From Candidatus Anaerotignum merdipullorum (GTDB taxonomy: Bacteria; Bacillota; Clostridia; Lachnospirales; Anaerotignaceae): a stretch of DNA of 46,244 bases. The first letter of the stretch is position 1, and every line of letters starts with the position of its first letter. The DNA lies in NCBI GenBank assembly GCA_019115165.1, contig DXEB01000037.1:1-46244 (forward strand), in the 5' to 3' direction. The position numbers and the translations under genes are program-made. The notes under the pieces are model-generated. The model was not told where the DNA came from, ran no database searches, and saw only the letters and a program-made list of their open reading frames with translations. Positions 8,412 to 18,876 of this stretch are shown here, in pieces.

Positions 8412-8687
8412 TCAATCTCCATATTTCCGTTTGAAAAATAAAAGAAACAAAAAGTACATGGTCGCTGCAGTCGTCAACGTTGTGAATGGGTTCATCCCCT
8501 CATATTCCTGCCGGATGCAGTTTTCCACAATACAAAAGACGAAAGACCCCACCATGCCGCCGAACGCAGCGGTACTGGCTTTCCAAACAATCATTTGCCG
8601 TCTTTCATCTCCCGGCCGGATCAGGGATACCAACAGCGCAATGTCCAGCACGACCACAAAAGCCAGAAAAATTCCCGCAAACAGCAT
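8412..8687 (-). CDS. Small membrane protein, function unknown
   Basis: A 91-residue protein with three likely membrane segments (about residues 2-21, 35-55 and 68-84), separated by charged loops. I do not recognise a named family, although membrane proteins of this size paired with a tiny XRE regulator are common in Firmicutes. The start at 8687 has AAGGAGGG at the right distance; a longer frame to 8723 runs into the first repeat of the control region. It is the first gene of the pair and was probably placed under the same regulator. Function cannot be given. Confidence 0.7.
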   Translation of the reverse strand: MLFAGIFLAFVVVLDIALLVSLIRPGDERRQMIVWKASTAAFGGMVGSFVFCIVENCIRQEYEGMNPFTTLTTAATMYFLFLLFFKRKYGD

Positions 8688-8711
8688 ATCCTTCCCTCCT
8701 TCTTGCAAGCG

Positions 8712-8786
8712 CCAAAATGTCAAATTTCTTTTACATTTTTATCCTACCACAGCCATACCAAAATGTCAAATTCTTTTTACATTTTT
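8712..8786. promoter_or_regulatory. Duplicated operator and promoter of the XRE pair
   Basis: Two 29-bp copies of almost the same sequence lie at 8712-8740 and 8758-8786, 46 bases apart. Each is an interrupted inverted repeat with AAAATGT and ACATTTT ends. On the minus strand the distal copy contains TTGACA, followed after 17 bases by TAGGAT, so a -35 box is embedded in the operator. The layout fits autorepression by the XRE protein. Confidence 0.65.
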
Positions 8787-8841
8787 CTTGCATCAGTAAT
8801 CCACTCGGATATGCACAGACACGGAAATGTCTCCCAGAGAG

Positions 8842-8878
8842 AAAAAATGACAGGACACCCTTTCGAGGGCATCCTGTC
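8842..8878 (-). terminator. Terminator of the atp operon
   Basis: A 13-bp, nearly perfect stem (GACAGGACACCCT with AGGGCATCCTGTC, 8849-8878) with a TCGA-type loop is followed on the minus strand by ATTTTTT. It lies 20 bases after the atpC stop. Confidence 0.92.
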
Positions 8879-8897
8879 GCTTGATTTTCCGATACGT

Positions 8898-9299
8898 TTA
8901 TTTTTTTGTTACTTTCAGACGCGCCATCGCTCTTGCCAATGCCGCCTGCGTATGGTAATACTCTTTCATACTCTGCCGCTGACGCAGCTTTTCCTGTGCA
9001 CGCGCTTTCGCCAGCTCCGCACGCTTGACATCAATTTCTTCCGGCAATTCCGCTGCATCCACCAACAGATTCACATATTCCGGCATAATCTCTACAAAGC
9101 CTTCTGTTACGGCGGCATTATGCCACACACCATCTATCTGATAGCGCAGCTCTCCGGGATGGATGGTCGTTACGGTACTTTCGTGTCCAGCCATAATACC
9201 CATCTCTCCATCAATCGCCGGAATAATCAACAGCTCGCAAGGACCCATGTAAAATGGCTTATCACTGGCTACGATTTTCAAATCAAATGTTTTTGCCAT
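8898..9299 (-). CDS. atpC: ATP synthase F1 epsilon subunit
   Basis: A 133-residue central-stalk subunit that couples rotor to F1 and can inhibit ATP hydrolysis. The N-terminal beta-sandwich shows LLIPAIDGEMGIMAGHEST-like residues, of which GEMGIMAGHE is the family hallmark, and the C-terminal part (from about residue 90) is a two-helix, Arg- and Ala-rich segment. It is full length. It is the last gene of the operon, 14 bases after atpD and followed by a strong terminator. The assignment rests on both sequence and position. Confidence 0.95.
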   Translation of the reverse strand: MAKTFDLKIVASDKPFYMGPCELLIIPAIDGEMGIMAGHESTVTTIHPGELRYQIDGVWHNAAVTEGFVEIMPEYVNLLVDAAELPEEIDVKRAELAKARAQEKLRQRQSMKEYYHTQAALARAMARLKVTKK

Positions 9300-9313
9300 A
9301 CTTCACCACGTCC

Positions 9314-11585
<2,272 letters not shown>

Positions 11586-11598
<13 letters not shown>

Positions 11599-13109
11599 AA
11601 TCCCTTCACCTGCTCTTTGTAAGCCTGCGCAATCCGCAGAATTTCCGCCTGCATATCATCATCGCAGACCTTCGTTGTCATAATGCTGTCACAAATCTCT
11701 TTGTGTTCCGTTACAAAATGATTCAACAAACCAGTCCGGAATTCCCAAAGCTTCCGTGCCGGAATATCAACCATCAGCTTATTTTGTGCTGCGCATAATG
11801 TAATGATTTGTTCATACAGCTTCATTGGTCTGCATGTAGGCTGTTTTAATACTTCAATCAAAGACTTGCCATAGCGCAGCAATTCTTTGGTCGATGGATC
11901 CAGATCAGAACTAAACTGTGTGAATACTTCCATTTCACGGTACTGCGCCAAGTCAATACGCAGGTTTCCGCTGACTTTCTTCATTGCTTTGGTCTGCGCC
12001 GCACCACCAACCCTAGATACGGACAAACCAACATTCACTGCCGGACGAATCCCCGCAAAAAACAGATTGCTTTCCAAGAAAATCTGACCGTCGGTAATAG
12101 AAATAACATTCGTCGGAATATATGCGGAAATATCGCCCGCCAATGTTTCAATGATCGGCAGCGCCGTCATAGAACCACCGCCGTGTTCCTGGCTCAAATG
12201 ACAGGAACGTTCCAGCAATCTGGAATGCAGATAGAATACATCACCGGGATATGCTTCCCGCCCGGGCGGACGTTTCAGCAACAGCGATATGGTACGGTAA
12301 GCCACCGCATGCTTCGATAAATCATCATACACAATCAGGACATCCTTCCCCTTGCGCATAAAAAATTCACCAATGGTTGTTCCTGTATATGGTGCAATAT
12401 ACTGCAGCGGCGCCGGGTCGCTGGCAGATGCGGAAACGACAATGGAATATTCCATAGCGCCATATTTGTTCAGCGTTGTCACCAAATTTGCAATCGTCGA
12501 AGCTTTTTGCCCAATCCCTACATAAATACAGATGACGTCCTGTCCTTTCTGATTCAGGATGGTATCTATCGCAATGGATGTTTTTCCGGTCTGTCTGTCA
12601 CCAATAATCAATTCTCTCTGTCCTCTGCCGATTGGGAACATTGCGTCAATCGCAAGAATCCCTGTTTGCAGCGGTTGATTGACTGGTTCTCTGGAAATAA
12701 TATCCGGCGCTTCCTGCTCTACAGGCAAAAATGCTTCTTCTTCCACAGGACCTTTGCCGTCAATCGGTTTACCCAAACCGTCTACAACACGCCCCAGTAT
12801 GCCTTCTCCGACAGAAACGCCTGCCCGCTGTTTTGTGCGGTATGCCTGTGAACCCTCTTTTACATTAACGTCAGAAGCAAATAAAATGCATCCAACCGTC
12901 TTACGTTCTACTTTTTGCACCATGCCTCTTACTTCATGGTCAAACAAAATAATTTCACCATACATTGCGTTTTCCAAGCCATATACGGTTGCAATCCCGT
13001 CTCCCACCTGAATGACGGTACCTGTTTCTCTGATATCTGTTTTTACTTCATAATTCCCGATTTCCTGCTCCAAAACGGAAACAATTTCCTCCGGTTTCAA
13101 AGGATTCAC
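11586..13109 (-). CDS. atpA: ATP synthase F1 alpha subunit
   Basis: A 507-residue regulatory nucleotide-binding subunit that alternates with beta in the F1 hexamer. The P-loop [11 protein letters not shown] lies near residue 170, and [12 protein letters not shown] and [20 protein letters not shown] are classic alpha motifs, including the arginine finger region further on (SVSRVGG). The start codon is GTG at 13109, overlapping the atpH stop by four bases with GGGGGTGA just upstream. It lies in the standard position after delta. Confidence 0.97.
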
Positions 13110-13627
13110 GTTCTCACCCCCTGTATCAATCGTCCTCGCAGCATTGCGATACTATTCTTTACACTTCTGTCATACCGTCTGTTACCGCATTGAATGACAA
13201 TGCCGCCTATCAAAGACGGATCTTCCCGCAGTTCCAAGCGCATCTGACGCTTGCCTTCTTTTTTGCACAACATGTTCCGAATGGCTTCCAATTGTGCCTC
13301 TTCCGGCATTTGCACATAGTATAATACCGCGCTTCCCACACCTTCTTTTTCCCAATACAGTGTTTCGAACGCTTCTAATATTGCAAACACTTCCGGCATT
13401 CTGTCTCTTTTGGATAATACATCTAAGAAATGCGCGATTGTCCCATCAAACACGCGGAAAATCAGCTTATGTTTCTCCCGCTTTGATATCGCAGGGCTGC
13501 ATAAGCTGTCAAACAGAACCGTATGTTCGCGCAGCAGCGCCTGACACTGCTGCGCCTCTTCCAATGAAATGTGCTGCTGCTTCAACAGGGCTTTTGCGTA
13601 TATCTCCGCTGTCTGCGTCTGTATCAT
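13106..13627 (-). CDS. atpH: ATP synthase F1 delta subunit
   Basis: A 173-residue peripheral stalk subunit (OSCP homologue) joining the b subunits to the top of F1. It shows the N-terminal helical domain ([11 protein letters not shown]) and a C-terminal segment with [20 protein letters not shown], which matches the family's conserved GGhhhxxGxxxxDxSV pattern. Both ends overlap neighbouring genes by four bases, showing tight coupling. Confidence 0.93.
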   Translation of the reverse strand: MIQTQTAEIYAKALLKQQHISLEEAQQCQALLREHTVLFDSLCSPAISKREKHKLIFRVFDGTIAHFLDVLSKRDRMPEVFAILEAFETLYWEKEGVGSAVLYYVQMPEEAQLEAIRNMLCKKEGKRQMRLELREDPSLIGGIVIQCGNRRYDRSVKNSIAMLRGRLIQGVRT

Positions 13628-14109
13628 ACTTTTTCACCTGCTTCCGCAAGGAACGCATCCACCATTTTTTTGTTTTCTTCTTTATCCACCGTACTGCCGG
13701 CAACTTTCTGCGCTGCCAATAATACCATATCGGCAGCATTTCTCTGGATATCGCGTATTGCTCTTTCGCGTTCTTCCTGTATCGCCTGATCGGCACGCTT
13801 TCGAATTTCCTGTGCATCCATTTTCGCTGCGTCTATCATGGCGTCGTATTCTTTTTGCGCATGTTCTTGCGCCTGCGCCAGCAAAGCGTCTGCTTTTTTT
13901 TGTGCGTCGCCCATGGTTTCCTCATAACGCTGCTTCATACTCTCTGCCTCGCTTTTTGCAGTACTGGCATCCGCCAAAGACTGGCTGATGATTTCCTGCC
14001 GCTTTTGCATCACGCTATGCACCGGTTTGAACAAGAAGATCCGCAAAACCCAATAGGTGATGATTAGGTTCACGAAGATCCAGATGATATTTGCATCTAA
14101 TGTAAGCAT
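13624..14109 (-). CDS. atpF: ATP synthase Fo b subunit
   Basis: A 161-residue stator subunit: one N-terminal membrane helix (about residues 6-28, ending ITYWVLRIFLFKPV) followed by a long charged, alanine-rich coiled coil (residues 35-150). Dimers of b hold F1 still against the rotor. GGAGGAATCCTT precedes the ATG. It lies between c and delta in the usual order. Only one b-type gene is present, so a b homodimer is expected. Confidence 0.94.
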   Translation of the reverse strand: MLTLDANIIWIFVNLIITYWVLRIFLFKPVHSVMQKRQEIISQSLADASTAKSEAESMKQRYEETMGDAQKKADALLAQAQEHAQKEYDAMIDAAKMDAQEIRKRADQAIQEERERAIRDIQRNAADMVLLAAQKVAGSTVDKEENKKMVDAFLAEAGEKV

Positions 14110-14124
14110 AAGGATTCCTCCTTA

Positions 14125-14355
14125 TCATCCAAAGAACATAATAATCATAATCGCGATAACCAACCCATAAATCGCTGTGGATTCTGCCAGCGCACAGCCC
14201 AACAGCAAAATCTTATTGATATCCCCTTTTGCTTCCGGCTGTCTTGCAACTGCTTCTGCCGCTCTACTTGTCGCAATACCAATCCCAATACCGGCACCTG
14301 CACAAGCCAATACCGCAATCCCTGCGCCTACTGCAACCAAACCATCCATAATCAT
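14125..14355 (-). CDS. atpE: ATP synthase Fo c subunit
   Basis: A 76-residue hairpin of two membrane helices joined by the conserved polar loop ARQPEAKGD (residues 37-45). The ion-carrying carboxylate is Glu58 in ALAESTAIYG, and Ser59, Thr60 and Tyr63 match residues around the Na+ site of known Na+ c rings. However, the helix-1 position that is Gln in those rings is Ile25 here, as in proton-type E. coli c. The coupling ion is therefore ambiguous and may be H+. The start at 14355 or the in-frame ATG at 14349 are both possible; the latter has better spacing from GAGG. Confidence 0.95.
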   Translation of the reverse strand: MIMDGLVAVGAGIAVLACAGAGIGIGIATSRAAEAVARQPEAKGDINKILLLGCALAESTAIYGLVIAIMIIMFFG

Positions 14356-14377
14356 TCTTCCTCACTTTCTGTTTTTT

Positions 14378-15064
14378 TTAATCCAATGATTCCTTCATAA
14401 ATAATGCTGTCAAAAATACGAAAATATATGCCTGAAGCAGTCCGTCAAAAATATCAAAATATAAGCTCAGTGGAATCGGTACAATCAATGGCGCTACCAT
14501 ACGCACCAACTCAATAACCACAAATCCGCCAAGCATATTGCCAAACAGACGCATGCATAACGACAACGGACGAATGACGATTTCCAAAACGTTCAGCGGT
14601 GCAATCATCGGCATCGGCTCCGCAAAACTTTTGATAAATCCTTTCGCTCCTTTTTTTCGTATTCCTGCATACTCGATCAAGAATATGCTGATCAATGCCA
14701 ACCCAACCGTTACGTTCAGGTCTTTTGTGGGAGGTGCCATCCCTACCAGCCCTACCAGATTGGAAAAACAGATATACACCGCCATGGTTTCCAAAATCGG
14801 AATATATCGCTTTCCTTCTTCTCCAAGAATTTCACCGAAGAAGTTGTGCAGCCAACTTACTGCCATCTCCAGCACAAGCTGCCGTTTTCCTGTCGGTACA
14901 ATCTGCAAATTTCTGGTGCACAAAAAACAAACCACTGCCAAAAAGGCAATGACCAGCCAACTCACCGCAGCAGATTCCGGCACAGGAATCCCACCAAAAA
15001 TTGGTATTTCGAAACTGATATGATAATTCAGTTTCTCCATCAACTCCTGTGACAATGCCTCCAA
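14378..15064 (-). CDS. atpB: ATP synthase Fo a subunit
   Basis: A 228-residue polytopic membrane subunit that forms the ion half-channels beside the c ring. The essential stator arginine is Arg172 in RPLSLCMRLFGNMLGG, and the C-terminal helices (LQAYIFVFLTALFM) are typical. The listed start is a TTG with AGGTG about seven bases upstream; an ATG at 15040 has CAGGAG but only about three bases of spacing, so the first eight residues are uncertain. It is the first gene of the operon; no atpI was seen. Confidence 0.94.
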   Translation of the reverse strand: MEALSQELMEKLNYHISFEIPIFGGIPVPESAAVSWLVIAFLAVVCFLCTRNLQIVPTGKRQLVLEMAVSWLHNFFGEILGEEGKRYIPILETMAVYICFSNLVGLVGMAPPTKDLNVTVGLALISIFLIEYAGIRKKGAKGFIKSFAEPMPMIAPLNVLEIVIRPLSLCMRLFGNMLGGFVVIELVRMVAPLIVPIPLSLYFDIFDGLLQAYIFVFLTALFMKESLD

Positions 15065-15102
15065 ATTCCATCACCTGCCTTTGTCTTACATTCATTTTTT
15101 AC

Positions 15103-15140
15103 TTGTTTAAACGTTTCAATTCCTTCCTTAAACGAGTTAA
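15103..15140. promoter_or_regulatory. Two LacI-type operator-like sites in the atp leader
   Basis: A site centred on the palindrome AAACGTTT (15103-15119) and a second, TTAAACGAGTTAA (15128-15140), both with the central CG that LacI-family proteins favour. They lie between the atp -10 box and atpB, where binding would block early transcription. The adjacent divergent LacI-family gene is the obvious candidate binder. They resemble but do not match the catabolite cre consensus well. Confidence 0.5.
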
Positions 15141-15169
15141 AGTTTAGCCCTTTTTTCGTATTCTGTCAA
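15141..15169 (-). promoter_or_regulatory. Sigma-A promoter of the atp operon
   Basis: On the minus strand TTGACA (15169-15164), 17 bases, then TAAACT (15146-15141). The -35 context TACTTGACAGAATA is shared with the tetR promoter at 8.1 kb. The start site would be close to 15134, inside one of the LacI-like sites. Confidence 0.7.
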
Positions 15170-15345
15170 GTATGCCATTCGACCATTCCTGCATCTGCTT
15201 TTCATCATTTTCCGAGGATTTCCGCGTATACTGCATGATTCCGCATACGCAAAAAGAGTGAAATAACGTCATTTTTTTCAAATATTTTCGGTTTCTTTTC
15301 TTATTTTATTGTTTATGTTGCCCAATATCAATCGTTCACACATCA
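15170..15345. other. Rest of the atp-lacI intergenic region
   Basis: About 175 bases between the two divergent promoters. It holds one inverted repeat (GCGTAT at 15224-15229, ATACGC at 15245-15250) of unknown role. No coding region is supported. Confidence 0.35.
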
Positions 15346-15373
15346 TTGACATTCCCAGAATACCTTGTATAAT
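15346..15373 (+). promoter_or_regulatory. Sigma-A promoter of the LacI-family gene
   Basis: TTGACA (15346-15351), a 16-base spacer and TATAAT (15368-15373). Because this promoter lies downstream of the most upstream in-frame start at 15309, the true start of the regulator must be further in. Confidence 0.85.
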
Positions 15374-15443
15374 AATAGGTAATAAATCTATACAATTTCT
15401 TAACACATCTACCGATTTTGTTCAGGTTCAATCTCATCGAATT

Positions 15444-16475
15444 ATGAAGGAGATGGTATTTATTTATCCAAAAGTTACAATGCGGGACGTAGCCGCGCAT
15501 GCCGGCGTTTCCATCGCTACCGTCTCCAATGTCATCAATCACACCAAACCTGTTTCAACGGATACCCAATCGCGTGTATTGCAGGCAATCGCTGATTTGA
15601 ATTATCATCCGGATAAAACGGCGCAGGGATTCAAAACCGGTCGTAAATATACCATTGGGCTAATTGTTCCAAATATCAGCAGCAGCTTTTTTGCTTCTTT
15701 TATCGCCCATATCGAATCTACATTGCAGGAACGGAATTATCAGGTGTTGATCGCCAACACGCATGAAGACCCAGAGCGCGAAACAGACAGCATTCGATTG
15801 CTCACCTCCGGTATGGTAGATGGGCTAATCATCGCCTCTTCTCTGACGGACTATCCACAATTACAACCATTTCTGGCGCAAAAAAAAACATTTCCCGTTG
15901 TATTTTTGGAACGTTCCATCCATAACTGCCCCTTTGATTCGGTACGAATCTCAGATTATCATGCCATTTTGCAAAATATGGACTATCTGATTGCCAATGG
16001 GCATCGTCATATCGGATTTTTATATGGCGTCACGACCATCAGCCCGGCTCTGGAACGATTGAAGGCCTATCAAAATGCACTGCAAAAACACCATATTCCA
16101 TTTCGAGAATCTTATGTAAAACATGCGCCAAGTCATACGTTCCCCGCTGTTGATACATTGATACAGGAGGGTTGTACCGCAATCGTTGCTGCTACCAATA
16201 AAGTGACCATGGATACCATGATGTATTTTCTGAACCATGATATTTCCATCCAACAGGAAATTCAGCTATCCGGCTTTTTTAACGAAGACTATATCACTGC
16301 CAATTTGAATAGTATGCCGCTGATTCTGCATCCCATACGAGAATTGGCAGAGCAAGCCATTCAGCTGTTGTTTCGCCGTATGGAATATCCAAATGAACCA
16401 ATACAAAGTATTGTTTTGCCAGGGCGTTTTGTGCCGCCGGAAAACGATTGCTTTCGTGCTTGTCTTTCCAAATGA
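15444..16475 (+). CDS. LacI/GalR-family transcriptional regulator
   Basis: A regulator of about 340 residues. Its N-terminal helix-turn-helix VTMRDVAAHAGVSIATVSNV and hinge (NYHPDKTAQGFKTGR) are typical, followed by a periplasmic-binding-protein-like ligand domain (IGLIVPNISSSFFASF onward) that would bind a small effector. The start is uncertain: ATG codons at 15444 and 15453 lie before or against AAGGAG, and an in-frame ATT at 15462 has the best spacing. It diverges from the F-ATPase operon and has no own target genes downstream, so control of atp or of itself is plausible. The effector is unknown. Confidence 0.88.
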   Translation: MKEMVFIYPKVTMRDVAAHAGVSIATVSNVINHTKPVSTDTQSRVLQAIADLNYHPDKTAQGFKTGRKYTIGLIVPNISSSFFASFIAHIESTLQERNYQVLIANTHEDPERETDSIRLLTSGMVDGLIIASSLTDYPQLQPFLAQKKTFPVVFLERSIHNCPFDSVRISDYHAILQNMDYLIANGHRHIGFLYGVTTISPALERLKAYQNALQKHHIPFRESYVKHAPSHTFPAVDTLIQEGCTAIVAATNKVTMDTMMYFLNHDISIQQEIQLSGFFNEDYITANLNSMPLILHPIRELAEQAIQLLFRRMEYPNEPIQSIVLPGRFVPPENDCFRACLSK

Positions 16476-16501
16476 TTGCATCAAATATCGGTTTTTCAAA
16501 A

Positions 16502-16529
16502 GGAACTGCCCTTCCAAACAGTTCCTTTT
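16502..16529 (+). terminator. Terminator of the LacI-family gene
   Basis: GGAACTG and CAGTTCC form a 7-bp stem, extended by AAAA/TTTT, 27 bases after the stop codon. Confidence 0.85.
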
Positions 16530-16582
16530 CCATTTAACCAACAAGTTCTTGACCAAAATTTGCAGCGTTCTACGAATTCAGC

Positions 16583-16625
16583 AAAAAAGCAGGGTACCTG
16601 TATCCAACACATGCTCCCTGCTTTT
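16583..16625 (-). terminator. Terminator of the glycosyltransferase gene
   Basis: AAAAGCAGGG and CCCTGCTTTT form a 10-bp stem with a 21-base loop. Read on the minus strand it ends in TTTTTT. Together with the terminator at 16502-16529 it insulates the convergent genes. The remainder of 16530-16762 shows nothing else. Confidence 0.65.
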
Positions 16626-16762
16626 CTTTGTATACGGAAGTGCTTCCGAACATATCTGCTTTTTCTTGTTCTGATTCTTCTCCTAAATGACAAGCCTTCT
16701 ATCTGCATCCACCCATCCCGATGGGATTCATCTATTCACTGCCAACCGCAGCATTTTTTGAA

Positions 16763-17854
16763 TCATTTCGGATGCGTCATACCTTTTGTATCCAGAAAAT
16801 ACTTTCGATTATAGGAAACTGCCCGGTCATTGGGCTTAAACATCGCGGCCAGTTCATTATAAGATTCTGCTTTTTCCCTTTTGCCCATCCGGTCATAACA
16901 AACACAAAGCTGAATACACGGCAAATATCCATAACAATCTTCCTGAATAAAGCCGCCGCCATGTTCCCGTTTTTCCGCACGTAAAGCAGTTTCATACCAA
17001 AACGCTGCCTGTTTCCATGCCCTCTGGTCAAAATATACCCGTCCAATGGCACAGCAGGTTTCTGCACGCGGCAAATCCAACAAGAAACTGCGGTAGAGCG
17101 CATCCAGCTGTTTCGTCCATTTTCCAAGATGACCGTAACATTCCGCCAATTGTCGGTATGCTTCCAATTGATTTTCGATCCAAGCTCCCTCTTGCTGCAC
17201 AAATGCTTCCAATACCTCTACTGCCTCCTCATAACGCTGATGATAGTACAACTCTCTGCCATAATAATACTGCTCCCTAGGGGAAAGGGTACATCCTTCT
17301 TCCAGCATTTTCTCGTAAATACGTAAATTGCGATCTGTGTCATACGCTTTTTCTTTATGATGCTCCACATGAATTTCTTCATATATAATATTGCCATACG
17401 GTGTAATCACCTCGTGTACCCGACCTTCCCACATTGGTCTGCCGGTATTTTTCACCACGCGTTCCCGATAATAGGAAAAGGTTGCCTTTCCGTTCTCATC
17501 AAAGGACACGTCATAAGGCATCATAACGACGTCCGCATTGGTTTCGTCTAACCGCTGTTTCAAATCCAGCATTTTTTTCTGTTCTGTTTCTTGCAAGGTA
17601 TCATCCGCATCCAACCACATACAATACGCGTGATGCGCTTTGGAAAATGCAAAGTTTCTCGCTGCTGCAAAATCATCTGTCCACGCAAAATCATATACTT
17701 GCGTGGCATACTGCGCGGCAATCTCCTTCGTTCGATCTGTAGATCCCGTATCTACCACAATGATTTCATCCGCAAAATTTTTTGCGCACCGCAGGCATCG
17801 CTCCAATGTCTGTTCTTCATTCTTTACAATCATGCAAAGGCTAATCGCTGCCAT
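16763..17854 (-). CDS. Family 2 glycosyltransferase with TPR-like C-terminus
   Basis: A 363-residue cytoplasmic or peripheral enzyme. Residues 3-90 form a GT2 (GT-A fold) domain: ISLCMIVKNEEQTLERCL, DEIIVVDTGSTDRT and MWLDADD, with the DAD at 82-84 as the metal-binding DXD motif. From about residue 190 the protein has helical repeats with TPR-like spacing (YYYGRELYYHQRYEEAVEVL and similar). This SunS-like or LPS-type arrangement occurs in Firmicutes proteins that glycosylate peptides, teichoic acids or surface proteins; the acceptor is unknown. The start at 17854 follows GGAGGG; the upstream frame to 17998 has no site. It stands alone between the two ATPase operons. Confidence 0.85.
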   Translation of the reverse strand: MAAISLCMIVKNEEQTLERCLRCAKNFADEIIVVDTGSTDRTKEIAAQYATQVYDFAWTDDFAAARNFAFSKAHHAYCMWLDADDTLQETEQKKMLDLKQRLDETNADVVMMPYDVSFDENGKATFSYYRERVVKNTGRPMWEGRVHEVITPYGNIIYEEIHVEHHKEKAYDTDRNLRIYEKMLEEGCTLSPREQYYYGRELYYHQRYEEAVEVLEAFVQQEGAWIENQLEAYRQLAECYGHLGKWTKQLDALYRSFLLDLPRAETCCAIGRVYFDQRAWKQAAFWYETALRAEKREHGGGFIQEDCYGYLPCIQLCVCYDRMGKREKAESYNELAAMFKPNDRAVSYNRKYFLDTKGMTHPK

Positions 17855-18107
17855 ACTATCCCTCCGCCACAAAGTGCTTTTCTGCCATTTTATGCAAAAA
17901 GCACGCTTTTTTTGCCTGTATCCCGGAAAAAGAATCGGTTCTCTGAAACAGTTGCAGCCTGCGCTTTTTTTGTGATTTAACCGCTGTTGTGCACACACAG
18001 CCAGCTGCCCGTTTCCAAGTTACATATCTCCTTCCTCTTTATGGTCATTTTGCACCGAAAGCATCTCTGCTTGACTGTTTTTCCTATGTCTCTTTCTGCC
18101 GCAGATC
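17855..18107. other. Glycosyltransferase upstream region
   Basis: About 250 bases between the glycosyltransferase and the end of the V-ATPase operon. On the minus strand a strong AGGAAGGAG (near 18028-18036) is followed by ATG-TAA and then by a 13-codon frame from TTG at 18018. This may be a leader peptide or chance. No promoter with two good boxes was recognised. Confidence 0.25.
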
Positions 18108-18142
18108 AAAAAAAGTGCGGCTTCGCCATCGCTTTGCCACAC
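18108..18142 (-). terminator. Terminator of the V-ATPase operon
   Basis: On the minus strand GTGTGGC and GCCGCAC form a 7-bp stem (one G-U pair) followed by seven T. It lies 41 bases after the ntpD stop. Confidence 0.8.
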
Positions 18143-18183
18143 TTCTTTCTTCTCCATTCTTTCCCGTTTTTCCTGCGGGACGG

Positions 18184-18870
18184 TCAAGAAACATCCACAA
18201 CATGTGCTGCTGCATCTTGTTTCCGCTTTTCTTCCAAACTTTTCTGTAAAACCATATCCTTGACTTTCATCAAACGGGTCGTGCTTGCACGTTCATTTTC
18301 TTCCAATTTCATCGCAATAAACTTAATGGTCTCCTGATAATTGGGAATCATGACATTCTCCAGTGCATTCACCCGCCGCCGCGTATGCTCGATTTCCTGT
18401 GCCAATAGCTGTGCTGTTTTTTCACTTTCCGCCAAACGCAGCAAGGGTTCCATGGCGTCGGAAAATGCATTCATCGCACGATCCAGTTCACCAGAAGTAA
18501 ACGCCATCCCATAGGGATAAATATCTCCGCTGCCTTCTTCTTTCTGGAAATCAAACACCGGTACGTGTACGCTCATAATATTGCGCTTTTTCACTCGAAC
18601 GGATACTGCCTGCTGCGGGATCAGCAGGGCTTCCGCCAATGTGCTTTCACTCATGACCGCCCGGGCAATGATGAAATTCTGATACGCCTGCTCCAGCGCC
18701 GTTTCTGCTTCTTCGCGCAGGCGTTTGTTTTCCCGTACAATTTCCAGAAATTGCTTCATCAGTTCATCTAATTTGTCCTTGAGCAGCTTATGCCCTCTGG
18801 TAGCGGTTTTGAGCTGGCGTTTGAGTCTTGTCATTTCCATTCGGGTGGGATTGACATTCAATTTCGCCAT
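18184..18870 (-). CDS. ntpD: V-type ATPase subunit D
   Basis: A 228-residue central shaft subunit, the functional counterpart of F-type gamma. N- and C-terminal segments are long helices (LNVNPTRMEMTRLKRQLKTA at the start, and EIEHTRRRVNALENVMIPNY with IKFIAMKLEENERASTTRL near the end), which form the coiled coil inside the A3B3 ring. The length is usual. It is the last gene of the operon, six bases after ntpB, and is followed by a strong terminator. Confidence 0.95.
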   Translation of the reverse strand: MAKLNVNPTRMEMTRLKRQLKTATRGHKLLKDKLDELMKQFLEIVRENKRLREEAETALEQAYQNFIIARAVMSESTLAEALLIPQQAVSVRVKKRNIMSVHVPVFDFQKEEGSGDIYPYGMAFTSGELDRAMNAFSDAMEPLLRLAESEKTAQLLAQEIEHTRRRVNALENVMIPNYQETIKFIAMKLEENERASTTRLMKVKDMVLQKSLEEKRKQDAAAHVVDVS

Positions 18871-18876
18871 GTTTCA

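Noticed and set aside
13106-15064. Missing atpI before atpB
   Set aside because: Many Clostridia lack atpI, so its absence is not notable.
18016-18036. Possible leader peptide before the glycosyltransferase
   Set aside because: A strong ribosome site is followed by ATG-TAA or a 13-codon TTG frame; too little to call a gene.
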